Shown one piece after another: positions 1 through 7,575 of a stretch of 13,061 nucleotides of DNA. The position numbers and the translations under genes were made by a program. The stretch covers positions 1 through 13,061 of the forward strand of contig CANQCJ010000043.1 of NCBI GenBank assembly GCA_947589205.1, given 5' to 3'. How positions within the stretch are numbered: the first letter of the stretch is position 1; each line of letters begins with the position of its first letter. The stretch comes from an uncultured Ruminococcus sp. (lineage in GTDB: Bacteria > Bacillota > Clostridia > Oscillospirales > Ruminococcaceae). The notes beneath the pieces are model-generated. The model saw only the letters and a list, made by a program, of their open reading frames with translations. It ran no database searches and was not told the DNA's origin.

Positions 1-70
1 TATCGGGATCCTTTTTCCGCTGAAGCTTTTTTATCTGCTCCTGATTCCAATATGTCATATATCCTGACAT
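1..70 (-). CDS. Start of an unidentified protein, cut by the window edge
   Basis: The first 23 codons of a minus-strand gene are visible. They begin at an ATG at 70 and read MSGYMTYWNQEQIKKLQRKK followed by DPD. The ATG is preceded at good spacing by a GAGGTGA ribosome binding site (about 75-82), which is why I take it as real although only a fragment remains. The start is hydrophilic and basic, with no signal peptide. It lies about 30 bp downstream of the remnant kinase on the same strand, so it could once have been the third gene of that operon. The family cannot be told from this much sequence. Confidence 0.5.
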   Translation of the reverse strand, partial: MSGYMTYWNQEQIKKLQRKKDPD

Positions 71-101
71 TTTTATCACCTCATTTTTTATCCTTATTAT
101 A

Positions 102-901
102 TCAAACCGGCAGCATTATAACGATCTCAAATACCCCGCCGCCGTGCTCTATCGAAATTTGACCGTTGTATTTTTCGGTTATATCCTTTATAATTTCCAA
201 CCCGTATCCGTGAAAACGGCTGTCCTGCTTGCTTGTTCCGAAAAAATTCGTTTTGGTTTTATCCTCGATATAAAAATTTTTTGAATATATGACGAGATTT
301 TTTTCATAGTTATATATTCCTAATGATATTTTTCTGTTTTCAATATCGAGACCATTCATCGCTTCTATCGCGTTGTCCAAAATATTGGCGATAATAAGCA
401 CGCTGTCGTTAGCTTCATGCGGAGAGGCTGTCTGCGGAGATATGTTGAGCTTGAGCAGGATATTTTGAGCCTTGCATACAAATTTAATATCAAAAAATTA
501 ATAACTAAAAGGGCTGTTGAAAGTATCAAAAACAAAAGCATTATCAAATTATAGGAAATAGCTGTTGGATACAATGTCACAAAAGCTGCCGTTATAAGCA
601 GAGAGGATATAAAGATAAAATCGAGCGTTAATATGCTGAATGCACGGCTGTTATTATTTATCCTCCTGAAATTTTTTATTGATAAATAATAAAGAATAAT
701 TATTTGTGAGGTAAATTCCAAAAAGATTTTAAAATTATTTAAAGTGAACAGATGATATATGTTATCATGACGTATTATGGCGGTCAGATCCGCCGGGATA
801 AATTTCGATGCAATAATGACATGAAATGCATAAGCGGCGCTGCCGATAATTATACTGATCCGATCTGAGAAATTTAAAATAGCAAGAGCAATAAAAGCTA
901 A
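102..901 (-). pseudogene. GHKL (AgrC-type) sensor histidine kinase, deleted and frameshifted
   Basis: These are remains of a membrane sensor kinase partnering the regulator immediately upstream. From about 901 down to about 500 one frame encodes four or five hydrophobic segments, the AgrC-like sensor region. From about 500 down to 102 a different frame encodes a GHKL ATPase domain, opening with FFDIKFVCKAQ, then the N box NILDNAIEAM, the glycine box HGYGLEII, and ending EIVIMLPV before TGA. A TAA lies directly upstream of the ATPase frame. The two frames meet in a T run near 500 with no dimerisation/phosphoacceptor (DHp) helices between them, so the conserved histidine is missing and the halves are out of frame. 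The N-terminus is fused in frame to the regulator remnant. No functional kinase can be made. The 99-residue frame from GTG at 401 is only the distal ATPase part. Confidence 0.8.
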
Positions 902-1401
902 ATTTACAAAACAGGTTCTGTGTATATCGGCAAAATCATATTTGCAGAATTGCTTTTTTATTTTTTCAAATTTGTAATTTGTCAGCTTATATTTAAAACC
1001 GAACGATATTCTTTCCTTTTGCTGTTCGTTAATAATATCTATTATCCTTGTTACCTCATTTTCAAGAAAAATATCTATCTTATTTTTCGGGATAAACGAT
1101 TCTATATTATATCGAAACGTCGAAAAAACTTCCTCGCAATGATCCGAAATAAATACCGGCTTAAATTTGTTTTTTGATAATTTTCTAAGCCCCTGCGCGG
1201 TATCCTTGCCGTCTGTCACGGGTATATCAATATCGAGAAAAATTATATCAAAGCTTGTATTTTCAACGGCTTTTAATATATCCTCATCGGATCTGTACAG
1301 ATATATTTTATATTCATTCGTTCTTGGTCTAAAAATATCATCAAGCAAATTTTCAAGCCTTTTCAAAAAACAACATCATCATCGCATATCGCCGCATTCA
1401 T
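902..1401 (-). pseudogene. LytTR-family response regulator, frameshifted and truncated
   Basis: The true start is the ATG at 1401, behind AGGGGGCG. It gives MNAAICDDDVVF and then TGA. One T appears to be missing from a six-T run at about 1367-1372; restoring it joins this to KRLENLLDDIF and an otherwise good receiver domain. That domain has the acidic DDD pocket, the phospho-acceptor aspartate in IIFLDIDIP and a conserved lysine in FIPKN. After the receiver only the first strand of LytTR (about ISFGFKYK) and a late piece (FADIHRTCFVNLAFI, matching the usual IHRSYLVNL core) survive. The middle of the DNA-binding domain is deleted and the end runs straight into kinase membrane segments. The boundary near 901 is approximate. 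The receiver and kinase calls are firm; the LytTR assignment is a motif judgement. Confidence 0.75.
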
Positions 1402-1444
1402 TTTATCGCCCCCTAACTTAACTATCACTTCGATCCTCGGTTTA

Positions 1445-1473
1445 ATTATATCACATTCGGATATATAATAAAA
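1445..1473 (-). promoter_or_regulatory. Promoter of the decayed two-component genes
   Basis: On the minus strand TATAAT lies at 1445-1450, preceded by TGTGA, an extended -10. The hexamer 17 bp upstream (TTTTAT, 1468-1473) is a poor -35, so activity would depend on the extended -10 or an activator. It is divergent from the transporter promoter. Confidence 0.5.
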
Positions 1474-1512
1474 CAAACAAATAATGTCTGTTTTTTGAAA
1501 AATATATGTCCG

Positions 1513-1542
1513 ATCATTTGTGAAAAAAATGATACCGTTGGC
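1513..1542 (+). promoter_or_regulatory. Possible LytTR-type operator upstream of the transporter promoter
   Basis: Two imperfect 9-bp direct repeats, ATCATTTGT (1513-1521) and ACCGTTGGC (1534-1542), start 21 bp apart, leaving a 12-bp gap. From memory, LytTR regulators bind imperfect direct repeats of the form [TA][AC][CA]GTTN[AG][TG] with 12-13 bp between them. The second copy fits 8 of 9 positions, the first 7 of 9. The pair ends 10 bp before the -35. An overlapping inverted repeat, ATCATTT (1513-1519) and AAATGAT (1527-1533), is an alternative reading. Confidence 0.3.
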
Positions 1543-1552
1543 AAAAATGGTA

Positions 1553-1581
1553 TTGACACCTGCTTGAAATTGTGATATAAT
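1553..1581 (+). promoter_or_regulatory. Strong sigma-A promoter of the ABC transporter operon
   Basis: TTGACA (1553-1558) and TATAAT (1576-1581) are separated by exactly 17 bp, with a TG at 1573-1574 giving an extended -10. Both hexamers match consensus fully. The leader to the permease ATG is only about 25 nt. This promoter looks undamaged although the regulator and ATPase genes are broken. Confidence 0.85.
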
Positions 1582-1613
1582 TGATAAAAAACATATATAT
1601 TGGAGACCTTATA

Positions 1614-4574
1614 ATGAACAAAACGATACTTTTTACAAAGATGTCATTCAGCTATTGGCTGCACCATAAAAAGAGACTGCTTGTTTTTATGGTGTCTATC
1701 CTGCTCGGCTGTATAGCTTTGTATTCGACCGGAATGCTGATACGCAGCAACAAGCAGTCAATGATGGATAATATTTTAACAACTATCGGAGATTATGATT
1801 ATATCATACACGATATATCGCAGGAGGGCGCGGAAAGGATATCCGAGTTAGAGCAGGTCGACGATCACGGAATGTTTTATCGGCTCGGTTATGTTATCAG
1901 CGGCAGCGGTACGCGTTCCGGCGCGGCTTGCTTTGAGGATACTCATTCCGAGGAAATTTATCACATGAGCTGCGAGTACGGTCGTTATCCGCAAAGGGAC
2001 AACGAGATAGCGATAGATCTTAGGACGGCTCAGCAGATGGGGATATATCCGCAGGTCGGAAATAATATCTCGCTGACATTATATTCTTATGACGGCAATG
2101 CTGCCGAAAACAGCGAATATACTATATGTGGTATTTATAAAATGTCAGACCCTCACGTAGGGGGCGGTTGGAGAAGGTATCCTACAAAGTGGCAGGAGGA
2201 AGAGCCTTTTGAAATGCCCGGGATATTTTTTAATTCCGGTCACAAAAATATCTGCGGAAAATGCAATGTGACGCAATTTTTGCAATGTGAAAATAATCAC
2301 GGCATATCCACGGTCCTTCGCGACGAGCTTGGGATCTCCGAGGAGCTGTTTGAGGCGACCTTGGGCAGAATATTTGCATACAATAAGATACTCGGCTTGA
2401 GCCAATTTCAGGAGGGCAGTGTGCTTGCCGAAAAATACGGCGGCGTAACGCTTTCAAATACCATAGAAGCCATGAAAAACGGCGATGCAAGATCAGATTT
2501 TTATTCCGCAGTGCTTATGCCCGTTTTCTCTGCAATGATAGGCGTTATCGTTATAATTTCAATTGCCGGGATAACAAAAAATATCATTCGCGACAAGCAG
2601 GAGAGCTTTGCGGTCATGCGAAGCCTCGGACTTGAAAACCGTCAGCTTATATTGTATGTCATAATAGATTTTATGCTGATGACTGTGATATGTATTTTGA
2701 TAGGCCTTGCATTGGGCGCGGCTGTGCATATCGGCATGATCTACCTTTTAAATCAGCGCCTTAATCTGCATCTTGTCACCGCTTATGAATGCAGCGAGGC
2801 AGTAAATGCGGCGACACATGATCCCTTGCTTATGACCGTAATAGTGATATTATTAAGCGTGCTTTTGACCGTTACAGCAGTACCGTTAAAATATATCGGC
2901 AAAACGCCTATCGCGCTTTTTGACACGCAAAATTTCGGTAAGCATAAGAAAAAAGGCTCTAAAAGGATCATCACAAAAAGCTGGAAAAGGCTCGTATCAC
3001 GCCGCCTGAAAATGCACTCTCACGGCGCTGCCGTCATAGCGGCGGTCGTAATGGGCGCGGCGCTGTTCGGGTTTACATATTTCCACGCGCTGTCGGTCAA
3101 GGACAACGGCACTATCGAAAGCAATCTGGAGAGCTACGGTCTTGAAGGCTTCGACCATACGGCAAACATCAACGAACAGTCGAATATGTATCTATTTAAC
3201 ATTGAAAACCAACACGACTGCGGTATCGACCCCGCCAAAGCGGAGGAGCTGGCGGATAAGCCTTTCGTTACGGATTCTCTCGGAAAAATAGTCAGCCGCT
3301 CAACGAGAGTTTCATTTAAAAGCGATGAATTGGACAATGACGCAAAACGTATCTGGAGCGAATTTGACCTTAGAACAAATAAAATTCTTCATGAAGATGA
3401 CGAATATCAGACGGCTGTGTATGAATCGGAAAACGCTATGATAAACGCTGTCGGCTACAGCGATGATGAAGAAATTTATTATGCTCCGACAACGGGTCTT
3501 TCGGAAAATGAGCTTAAAAAGCTCGAAAAAAATGTGATAGACGGCAGGATAGATATTGACAAATTAAATTCGGGCGAGGAGGTAATTATAGCCGTTTCCA
3601 AAAAAGAGCAGGAGCGTTTTGCGCCGCTGTTCAAAGCGGGCGATACCATACCGCTTTCGGATATAAAGCTGAACGAAAAAGAAGAAAATATTGATTTTTC
3701 AAATATTCAGCCGGAGGATCTCGGAGAACCTGTATACAAAAAGAACGTCAAAGCTCCTGATGGATCTGATATGGAGCTTAGGTCATATTCGTTCGGTCAG
3801 CGATGCGATATAGACCCGAGGGTCGGCGCGGTCCTGGCGCTTGACGATGAACAGACAGAGCGTTATCTGGTCTTAGCGGGTGAAGATCATTACGGAATAA
3901 ATCTGCTTTGCAGCTACAGCGAATTTGCCGCATGGGGACTGCCTAACAATAAGCTTACAAGCCTATCAATAAAAACGGACAGCAATAAAGCAAGCATCAA
4001 GGAGATCGACGAATGCTGGTATAACGCAATTTCAAACGCGCAGGGTATTTCCTTCAGCTCATCGACGGATATTATAAACGAAGTCGTATCGGAGACCGAC
4101 AAGACCATGAGCGTATATTACTGCATGATGGCGGTGCTGATACTGCTTTCGGCAGTTACGACGGCGATGATACTTTACACCAACATCAGAATAAAAAGCA
4201 GCAAATTTGCGATAATGCGAGCCTGCGGAATGTCGGTGGGACAGATAACGTATATCGTTATAAAGCACAATATGCTCTACCCTATTATCGGAATAATTTT
4301 CTCGCTGATACCGACGGCGGTATGCAACAGATTTTTGAGCTATGTCAGAGAACAAATACAGTCGGGCAATTGGTCGCTCGATAAAACCTCCGGCGAGGAT
4401 CCATGGTATCTGGAGCTGCCGTGGCACGCCGACCTGTTCAGCTATAAAGTGCCGCAGGCATTGATCATAATTTTCCTTATCTATGTTGTTTTAATGCTGG
4501 CGGTAGCTTTGCCGCAGATGTATTATATATCAAAAAGCTCGATAACGAAAGAGCTTGAAGGCTCGGAATTTTAA
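1614..4574 (+). CDS. FtsX/MacB-type ABC transporter permease, 986 residues
   Basis: Membrane half of an ABC transporter of the MacB/FtsX superfamily. Such permeases have four transmembrane helices per repeat and large extracytoplasmic domains, and usually act in peptide, antibiotic or lipoprotein export. I place the start at the ATG at 1614, seven to eight bases after GGAG; an upstream in-frame codon lies inside the -10 and cannot be used. Helix 1 is at about residues 22-43, followed by a large outer domain (45-295) with a CGKC pair at C214/C217, then helices near 297-320, 347-385 and 402-425. The second repeat starts with a helix at about 463-490, an outer domain to about 830, then helices near 833-855, 887-907 and 948-970. 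The cytoplasmic loops after the second helix of each repeat carry FAVMRSLG and FAIMRACG, typical of FtsX domains. The frame is intact. The ATPase gene follows after 11 bp. The substrate is unknown. Confidence 0.9.
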   Translation: MNKTILFTKMSFSYWLHHKKRLLVFMVSILLGCIALYSTGMLIRSNKQSMMDNILTTIGDYDYIIHDISQEGAERISELEQVDDHGMFYRLGYVISGSGTRSGAACFEDTHSEEIYHMSCEYGRYPQRDNEIAIDLRTAQQMGIYPQVGNNISLTLYSYDGNAAENSEYTICGIYKMSDPHVGGGWRRYPTKWQEEEPFEMPGIFFNSGHKNICGKCNVTQFLQCENNHGISTVLRDELGISEELFEATLGRIFAYNKILGLSQFQEGSVLAEKYGGVTLSNTIEAMKNGDARSDFYSAVLMPVFSAMIGVIVIISIAGITKNIIRDKQESFAVMRSLGLENRQLILYVIIDFMLMTVICILIGLALGAAVHIGMIYLLNQRLNLHLVTAYECSEAVNAATHDPLLMTVIVILLSVLLTVTAVPLKYIGKTPIALFDTQNFGKHKKKGSKRIITKSWKRLVSRRLKMHSHGAAVIAAVVMGAALFGFTYFHALSVKDNGTIESNLESYGLEGFDHTANINEQSNMYLFNIENQHDCGIDPAKAEELADKPFVTDSLGKIVSRSTRVSFKSDELDNDAKRIWSEFDLRTNKILHEDDEYQTAVYESENAMINAVGYSDDEEIYYAPTTGLSENELKKLEKNVIDGRIDIDKLNSGEEVIIAVSKKEQERFAPLFKAGDTIPLSDIKLNEKEENIDFSNIQPEDLGEPVYKKNVKAPDGSDMELRSYSFGQRCDIDPRVGAVLALDDEQTERYLVLAGEDHYGINLLCSYSEFAAWGLPNNKLTSLSIKTDSNKASIKEIDECWYNAISNAQGISFSSSTDIINEVVSETDKTMSVYYCMMAVLILLSAVTTAMILYTNIRIKSSKFAIMRACGMSVGQITYIVIKHNMLYPIIGIIFSLIPTAVCNRFLSYVREQIQSGNWSLDKTSGEDPWYLELPWHADLFSYKVPQALIIIFLIYVVLMLAVALPQMYYISKSSITKELEGSEF

Positions 4575-4585
4575 GGAGACAAAAA

Positions 4586-5263
4586 ATGAGTGAACAAATT
4601 ATAGTGACAAAAGGACTTTCAAAAAAATATAACATGGGCGAACAGACCGTGACCGCTCTCAATAACGTCAGTATAGAAATAGACAAGGGAGATCTTGTTT
4701 CGGTAACTGGCACGAGCGGCAGCGGATAGACTACGCTCATGCACATTCTCGGCGGACTCGATGCGCCTACATCGGGCGAGGTTTTTATTGACGGAGAAAA
4801 CATCGGCGGCATGAACGACAAGCAGCTCTCAAAGCTGCGCCGTGAAAAAATAGGCTTTGTATTTCAAAAATTCTGCCTTATCCAAGAGCTTAAGGTCATT
4901 GAAAATATTACCTTTCCGATACTTCTTTCTAACCGAAAGCCCGATATGGATTACATTGATGAGCTTTGTGAAGCTCTCGGTCTGAGCGAGAGAAAAAAGC
5001 ATTTGCCCAACGAGCTTAGCGGCGGTCAGCAGCAGCGTGTGGCGATAGCCCGCGCACTCGCAAACGATCCGCAGATACTGCTCTGCGATGAGCCGACGGG
5101 AAATTTAGATAAGAAAACCAGCGAGGAGGTAATGGACCTGCTTAACGGTATCAACGAAAAATTCGGGAAAACGCTTTTGATAGTTACGCATGACAACGAC
5201 ATAGCGCAAAAAACAAAACGCCGCCTGCGTATAGAAGACGGCGAGATAGTATCTGATGAATGA
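4586..5263 (+). pseudogene. MacB/LolD-type ABC transporter ATPase with an amber stop at the Walker A lysine
   Basis: Cognate ATPase of the permease upstream. The start is the ATG at 4586, seven bases after GGAG; the frame runs 225 sense codons to a TGA if one stop is ignored. Codon 48 (4727-4729) is TAG. It follows G42-T-S-G-S-G47 and precedes T49-T50, exactly where the Walker A motif GxxGxGK[ST]T needs its catalytic lysine; AAG to TAG is one base change. Everything downstream is sound: Q-loop Q94, signature LSGGQQQR (144-151), Walker B LLCDEP (165-170) and switch histidine H202. The length is normal for the family. The product would be a 47-residue stub. Restart at the ATG at 4739 would lack Walker A and has no ribosome binding site. 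Either a recent inactivating mutation or a sequencing error explains it. Confidence 0.9.
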
Positions 5264-5332
5264 GATATAAAAACCGAATCAAGATCTGTTTATGATGTAT
5301 ATTTATCATTATGAAATATTGGAGGAATAAAA

Positions 5333-5668
5333 TTGAGTAATATTAAATTTAGTTTTAAAACCGGAGGTAATACGAGAAGTGCAAAAAGAGTCGGTTATTT
5401 TGGAAAAAACGGCAGGCATAGATGGTACGGAAAATACGAACTGCTTGACGGAAGTATGAGCAAAACAATTTATCCTAATGATGAAATTTTGAATATAAAT
5501 GTTGAAACAATATCCGGACAAATTTCAATTAAAATACTGGATAAAGAAAAAAATATAATTTTTGAAAAAACAAACATGACCACCGGTTATTACAGCGTAA
5601 ATACGACCGGAAAGGTTAATGTTAAAATTGAAGCAGACAAGCACAGCGGCAGCTTTTCAATTGAATAA
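5333..5668 (+). CDS. Small beta-rich protein of unknown function, transporter operon
   Basis: A 111-residue protein starting with TTG, seven bases after a full GGAGG (5321-5325); no in-frame ATG fits better. It has no signal peptide or membrane helix at its start, which is basic and glycine-rich (about residues 1-30). The rest alternates short beta-prone runs: GKYELLDGSMSKTIYPN, then ILNINVETISGQISIKI, then a KVNVKIEADKHSGSFSIE end. That C-terminal half resembles the beta-sandwich tail of small exported proteins often seen beside Clostridial ABC exporters, where a lipoprotein signal normally precedes it; here none is found. It follows the ATPase by 69 bp with no terminator seen between, so co-transcription is likely. 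A small imperfect palindrome (ATGAT at 5292-5296, ATCAT at 5305-5309) lies just upstream. No family is recognised with certainty. Confidence 0.75.
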   Translation: MSNIKFSFKTGGNTRSAKRVGYFGKNGRHRWYGKYELLDGSMSKTIYPNDEILNINVETISGQISIKILDKEKNIIFEKTNMTTGYYSVNTTGKVNVKIEADKHSGSFSIE

Positions 5669-5694
5669 ACCGATTTTGCTTGATATTAAACCTT

Positions 5695-6150
5695 TTACGG
5701 ACTAATTTTTTTGTTTTTGCGCTTAAATTTTTTCAGCTGCCCTTTTGCACTTCCCAAACATAACAATTGATCCTCATGATTAAAGCAAACCGCATATGTC
5801 AAATTTTTATCCATAACATAAAACTCAAAACCATAAGCTTCGCCCAACAATTCCGTCAGATCGTTCCCGTTATTTATTTCAATAACGCTCCAAAGATCGA
5901 GATCGTTAAACATCAATAAACATGACGTATCGCCGACAAAATTCCCGATATAACTCCAGCCCATAGGGTCGTTTAAATATTCCGCAGCTTTCAGGCGTTC
6001 CCACAAAAACACGCCTTTAGTTTGACGTTCATCAATATATTTTGATCTGAATTTCTCCGTTATATCCGCAGTCTCATTTTTGTCCAAAACGCGAATATTG
6101 ATATTTAACTCCTCCGCACAATTTATCAATTCGTCCTTTACACCGCACAT
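5695..6150 (-). CDS. Orphan 151-residue soluble protein, possibly immunity-like
   Basis: The start is the ATG at 6150, preceded by AAGGGTGAG, an acceptable ribosome binding site 5-6 bases away. The protein has no signal peptide and no membrane helix. It has an acidic, aromatic-rich middle (WERLKAAEYL, GWSYIGNFVG, CLLMFNDLDLWSVIEI) and a C-terminal part with FEFYVMDKN, then YAVCFNHEDQLLCLG, then a strongly basic tail KKFKRKNKK. The FEFYV and CFNHxDxLxxxG pattern reminds me of small single-domain proteins found as orphan immunity or SUKH-like genes of polymorphic toxin systems, but I cannot name the family and no toxin gene is visible here. It converges on the transporter operon with 26 bp between the stops. 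The MITE-like palindrome lies upstream of its promoter region, where no good sigma-A promoter is evident. Confidence 0.7.
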   Translation of the reverse strand: MCGVKDELINCAEELNINIRVLDKNETADITEKFRSKYIDERQTKGVFLWERLKAAEYLNDPMGWSYIGNFVGDTSCLLMFNDLDLWSVIEINNGNDLTELLGEAYGFEFYVMDKNLTYAVCFNHEDQLLCLGSAKGQLKKFKRKNKKISP

Positions 6151-6205
6151 AACCGCTCACCCTTAAAAAATGAATATGGAAAGTCCTTTTTTCAAAACAA
6201 GATCA

Positions 6206-6339
6206 TAAAGCCCCTTTTAAAAAGCATTCATGTTTATGTAAGTATCGCGGTCAAGCCATAGGAGCAAAGCTCCGTACAGGGAAGAAAATTATATTAGCGA
6301 TCACAATAATATCGTTAGCTCTTTGAAAAGGGGTCTTTA
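6206..6339. repeat. MITE-like palindromic element, 134 bp
   Basis: The left end TAAAGCCCCTTTTAAAAAG (6206-6224) and right end CTTTGAAAAGGGGTCTTTA (6321-6339) are inverted copies with a shared CCCCTTTT core. Nested inside are ATCGC (6244-6248) with GCGAT (6297-6301), and a central hairpin GGAGC-aaa-GCTCC (6261-6273). It has no coding capacity. Both ends finish in TA, as expected for a non-autonomous element mobilised by an IS630/mariner-type transposase that targets TA. A structured RNA between the two genes is the alternative. Confidence 0.5.
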
Positions 6340-6386
6340 CATTTTTTCTTTCATTTCCGCCGTTCCCAACATTAAAAAATATCTCC

Positions 6387-7496
6387 CTACGGCAAATTAA
6401 CTTCAACATCACCGGTAACACAATCTACCGTAATATAATAGATATAATGCATTCCGATATCAGCAACTTCGTCAATAATAAAATACCATTTAGGCGTACA
6501 GATAATGTTTCCGGGTTCTTCCGTTCCTTGCGGATCGGTATATGTTCCTATAGGTTCGTACATCAATGTTACATCGTCAAACGTAACACTCATATAGTCC
6601 GCCAATTCTCTCTCCAGTATATCACACGCGCCTTTAAAAGAAAGAACCTTCTCCAACGGCTCTGCTTTAGCAGCAGTAAAGGTTTCACAGCTATTTAAAA
6701 ATTCGGGTGAAAAATTGCTGTCGAAATCCATGTAGGTCTGCATTGAAAATGACAAAAGGGCATTCTCATCTCCGTAAGAAGGGAGAGGAGAAAATCTTGA
6801 AAATAAATTCAGTATACCTACTCCCTTGTAGCTTTTTCTCAGTTCGATCTCATAACCCACATCATCGGGCGTGCGAATAATATATCCGTCAGAAGCTTGA
6901 ACATCTAATTCATCACCTACAGCCTCTTTGACCTTTTCCCATATGGACAGAGCCGTTGAGCTTGCCTTATTAAGCTCATCGGGAATTTCCTCCGGTTTCA
7001 TATGATCAATAAAATAAACATCTCTTGATGTTACATTCTCGCTTGAACTGCTGACTCCGGTTTCATCTTCCTTCCAGCGAACATACGGTTTTGAATAGCC
7101 TCTGACCGTAACATCTTCGCTTCCTTGCTCTAATGATGCAGAAAATTCTTCGGCAGTCATTTCCGCCTCAAATGAAAAATCAAGGGCAGAATACAGCTCT
7201 GAGACTTTGCCTTTTTTCCACTCGATATCGTTTTCTTTGTTATTGTATGCTAATTCCAAATCATAGATCCCTTCGGGGGGAGTATGTCTTATCGCGGAGC
7301 TGTCTGGAAGTGTAAATTTTGTATATTCCGTACTGTAAGCACTGTCAAAGTCATCATATACCTTGTCGGGTGATACAAAAACGGATTGCGTTTCATCGGA
7401 ATCATGCTTGTTGCTTTTAATACTTTCGGGAGTATCAGCACAAGAAGTCAGCAGGAACAACGCAGCGCACATAAAAGGGACAACTGTTTTTTTCAT
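6387..7496 (-). CDS. Predicted lipoprotein of unknown function, 369 residues
   Basis: Exported, lipid-anchored protein. I chose the ATG at 7496 because it opens a classic lipoprotein signal, MKKTVVPFMCAALFLLTSC, with lipobox LTSC and C19 as the lipidated residue; the longer frame from 7532 would place twelve charged residues in front and overlap the inverted repeat. Residues 20-50 are a polar, acidic linker. The body (about 60-300) is rich in acidic and aromatic residues, with no motif I recognise. The last 60 residues (CTPKWYFIIDE, then YYITVDCVTGDVEV) look like a beta-hairpin unit of the PepSY or YycI kind, seen in lipoproteins that monitor the cell surface; this is a resemblance only. It ends with TAG, with a TAA four codons further. 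It is transcribed alone from the promoter at 7547-7575. Confidence 0.75.
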   Translation of the reverse strand: MKKTVVPFMCAALFLLTSCADTPESIKSNKHDSDETQSVFVSPDKVYDDFDSAYSTEYTKFTLPDSSAIRHTPPEGIYDLELAYNNKENDIEWKKGKVSELYSALDFSFEAEMTAEEFSASLEQGSEDVTVRGYSKPYVRWKEDETGVSSSSENVTSRDVYFIDHMKPEEIPDELNKASSTALSIWEKVKEAVGDELDVQASDGYIIRTPDDVGYEIELRKSYKGVGILNLFSRFSPLPSYGDENALLSFSMQTYMDFDSNFSPEFLNSCETFTAAKAEPLEKVLSFKGACDILERELADYMSVTFDDVTLMYEPIGTYTDPQGTEEPGNIICTPKWYFIIDEVADIGMHYIYYITVDCVTGDVEVNLP

Positions 7497-7516
7497 TTTA
7501 TATCTCTTCTTTCTTT

Positions 7517-7555
7517 TGATAAAATATACCATAAGGTATTAAGTATATTTTATCA
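7517..7555. promoter_or_regulatory. Perfect 12+12 bp inverted repeat, candidate operator
   Basis: TGATAAAATATA (7517-7528) and TATATTTTATCA (7544-7555) are exact inverted copies 15 bp apart. A smaller palindrome, ATACC-ataa-GGTAT (7526-7539), sits between them. The right arm covers the -10 of the lipoprotein promoter and the left arm lies in the transcribed leader, so a dimeric repressor bound here would block initiation. Confidence 0.45.
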
Positions 7556-7575
7556 TATTTATTCTTATTTGTCAA
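7547..7575 (-). promoter_or_regulatory. Promoter of the lipoprotein gene
   Basis: On the minus strand TTGACA (7570-7575) and TAAAAT (7547-7552) are 17 bp apart. The start would fall near 7540, inside the inverted repeat, leaving a leader of about 45 nt to the ATG at 7496. Confidence 0.75.

Noticed and set aside
365..1366. A genuine 333-residue receiver-membrane fusion protein
   Set aside because: It starts at TTG within a shifted T run, lacks most of the LytTR domain and the kinase DHp and ATPase domains, and its last 35 residues are out-of-frame translation of kinase sequence.
4727..4729. Amber codon read as an amino acid (pyrrolysine or suppressor tRNA)
   Set aside because: No pyl genes or suppressor tRNA are visible, TAG ends the lipoprotein gene at 6387-6389, and a modified lysine would not replace the Walker A lysine. 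A nonsense mutation or an error is simpler.
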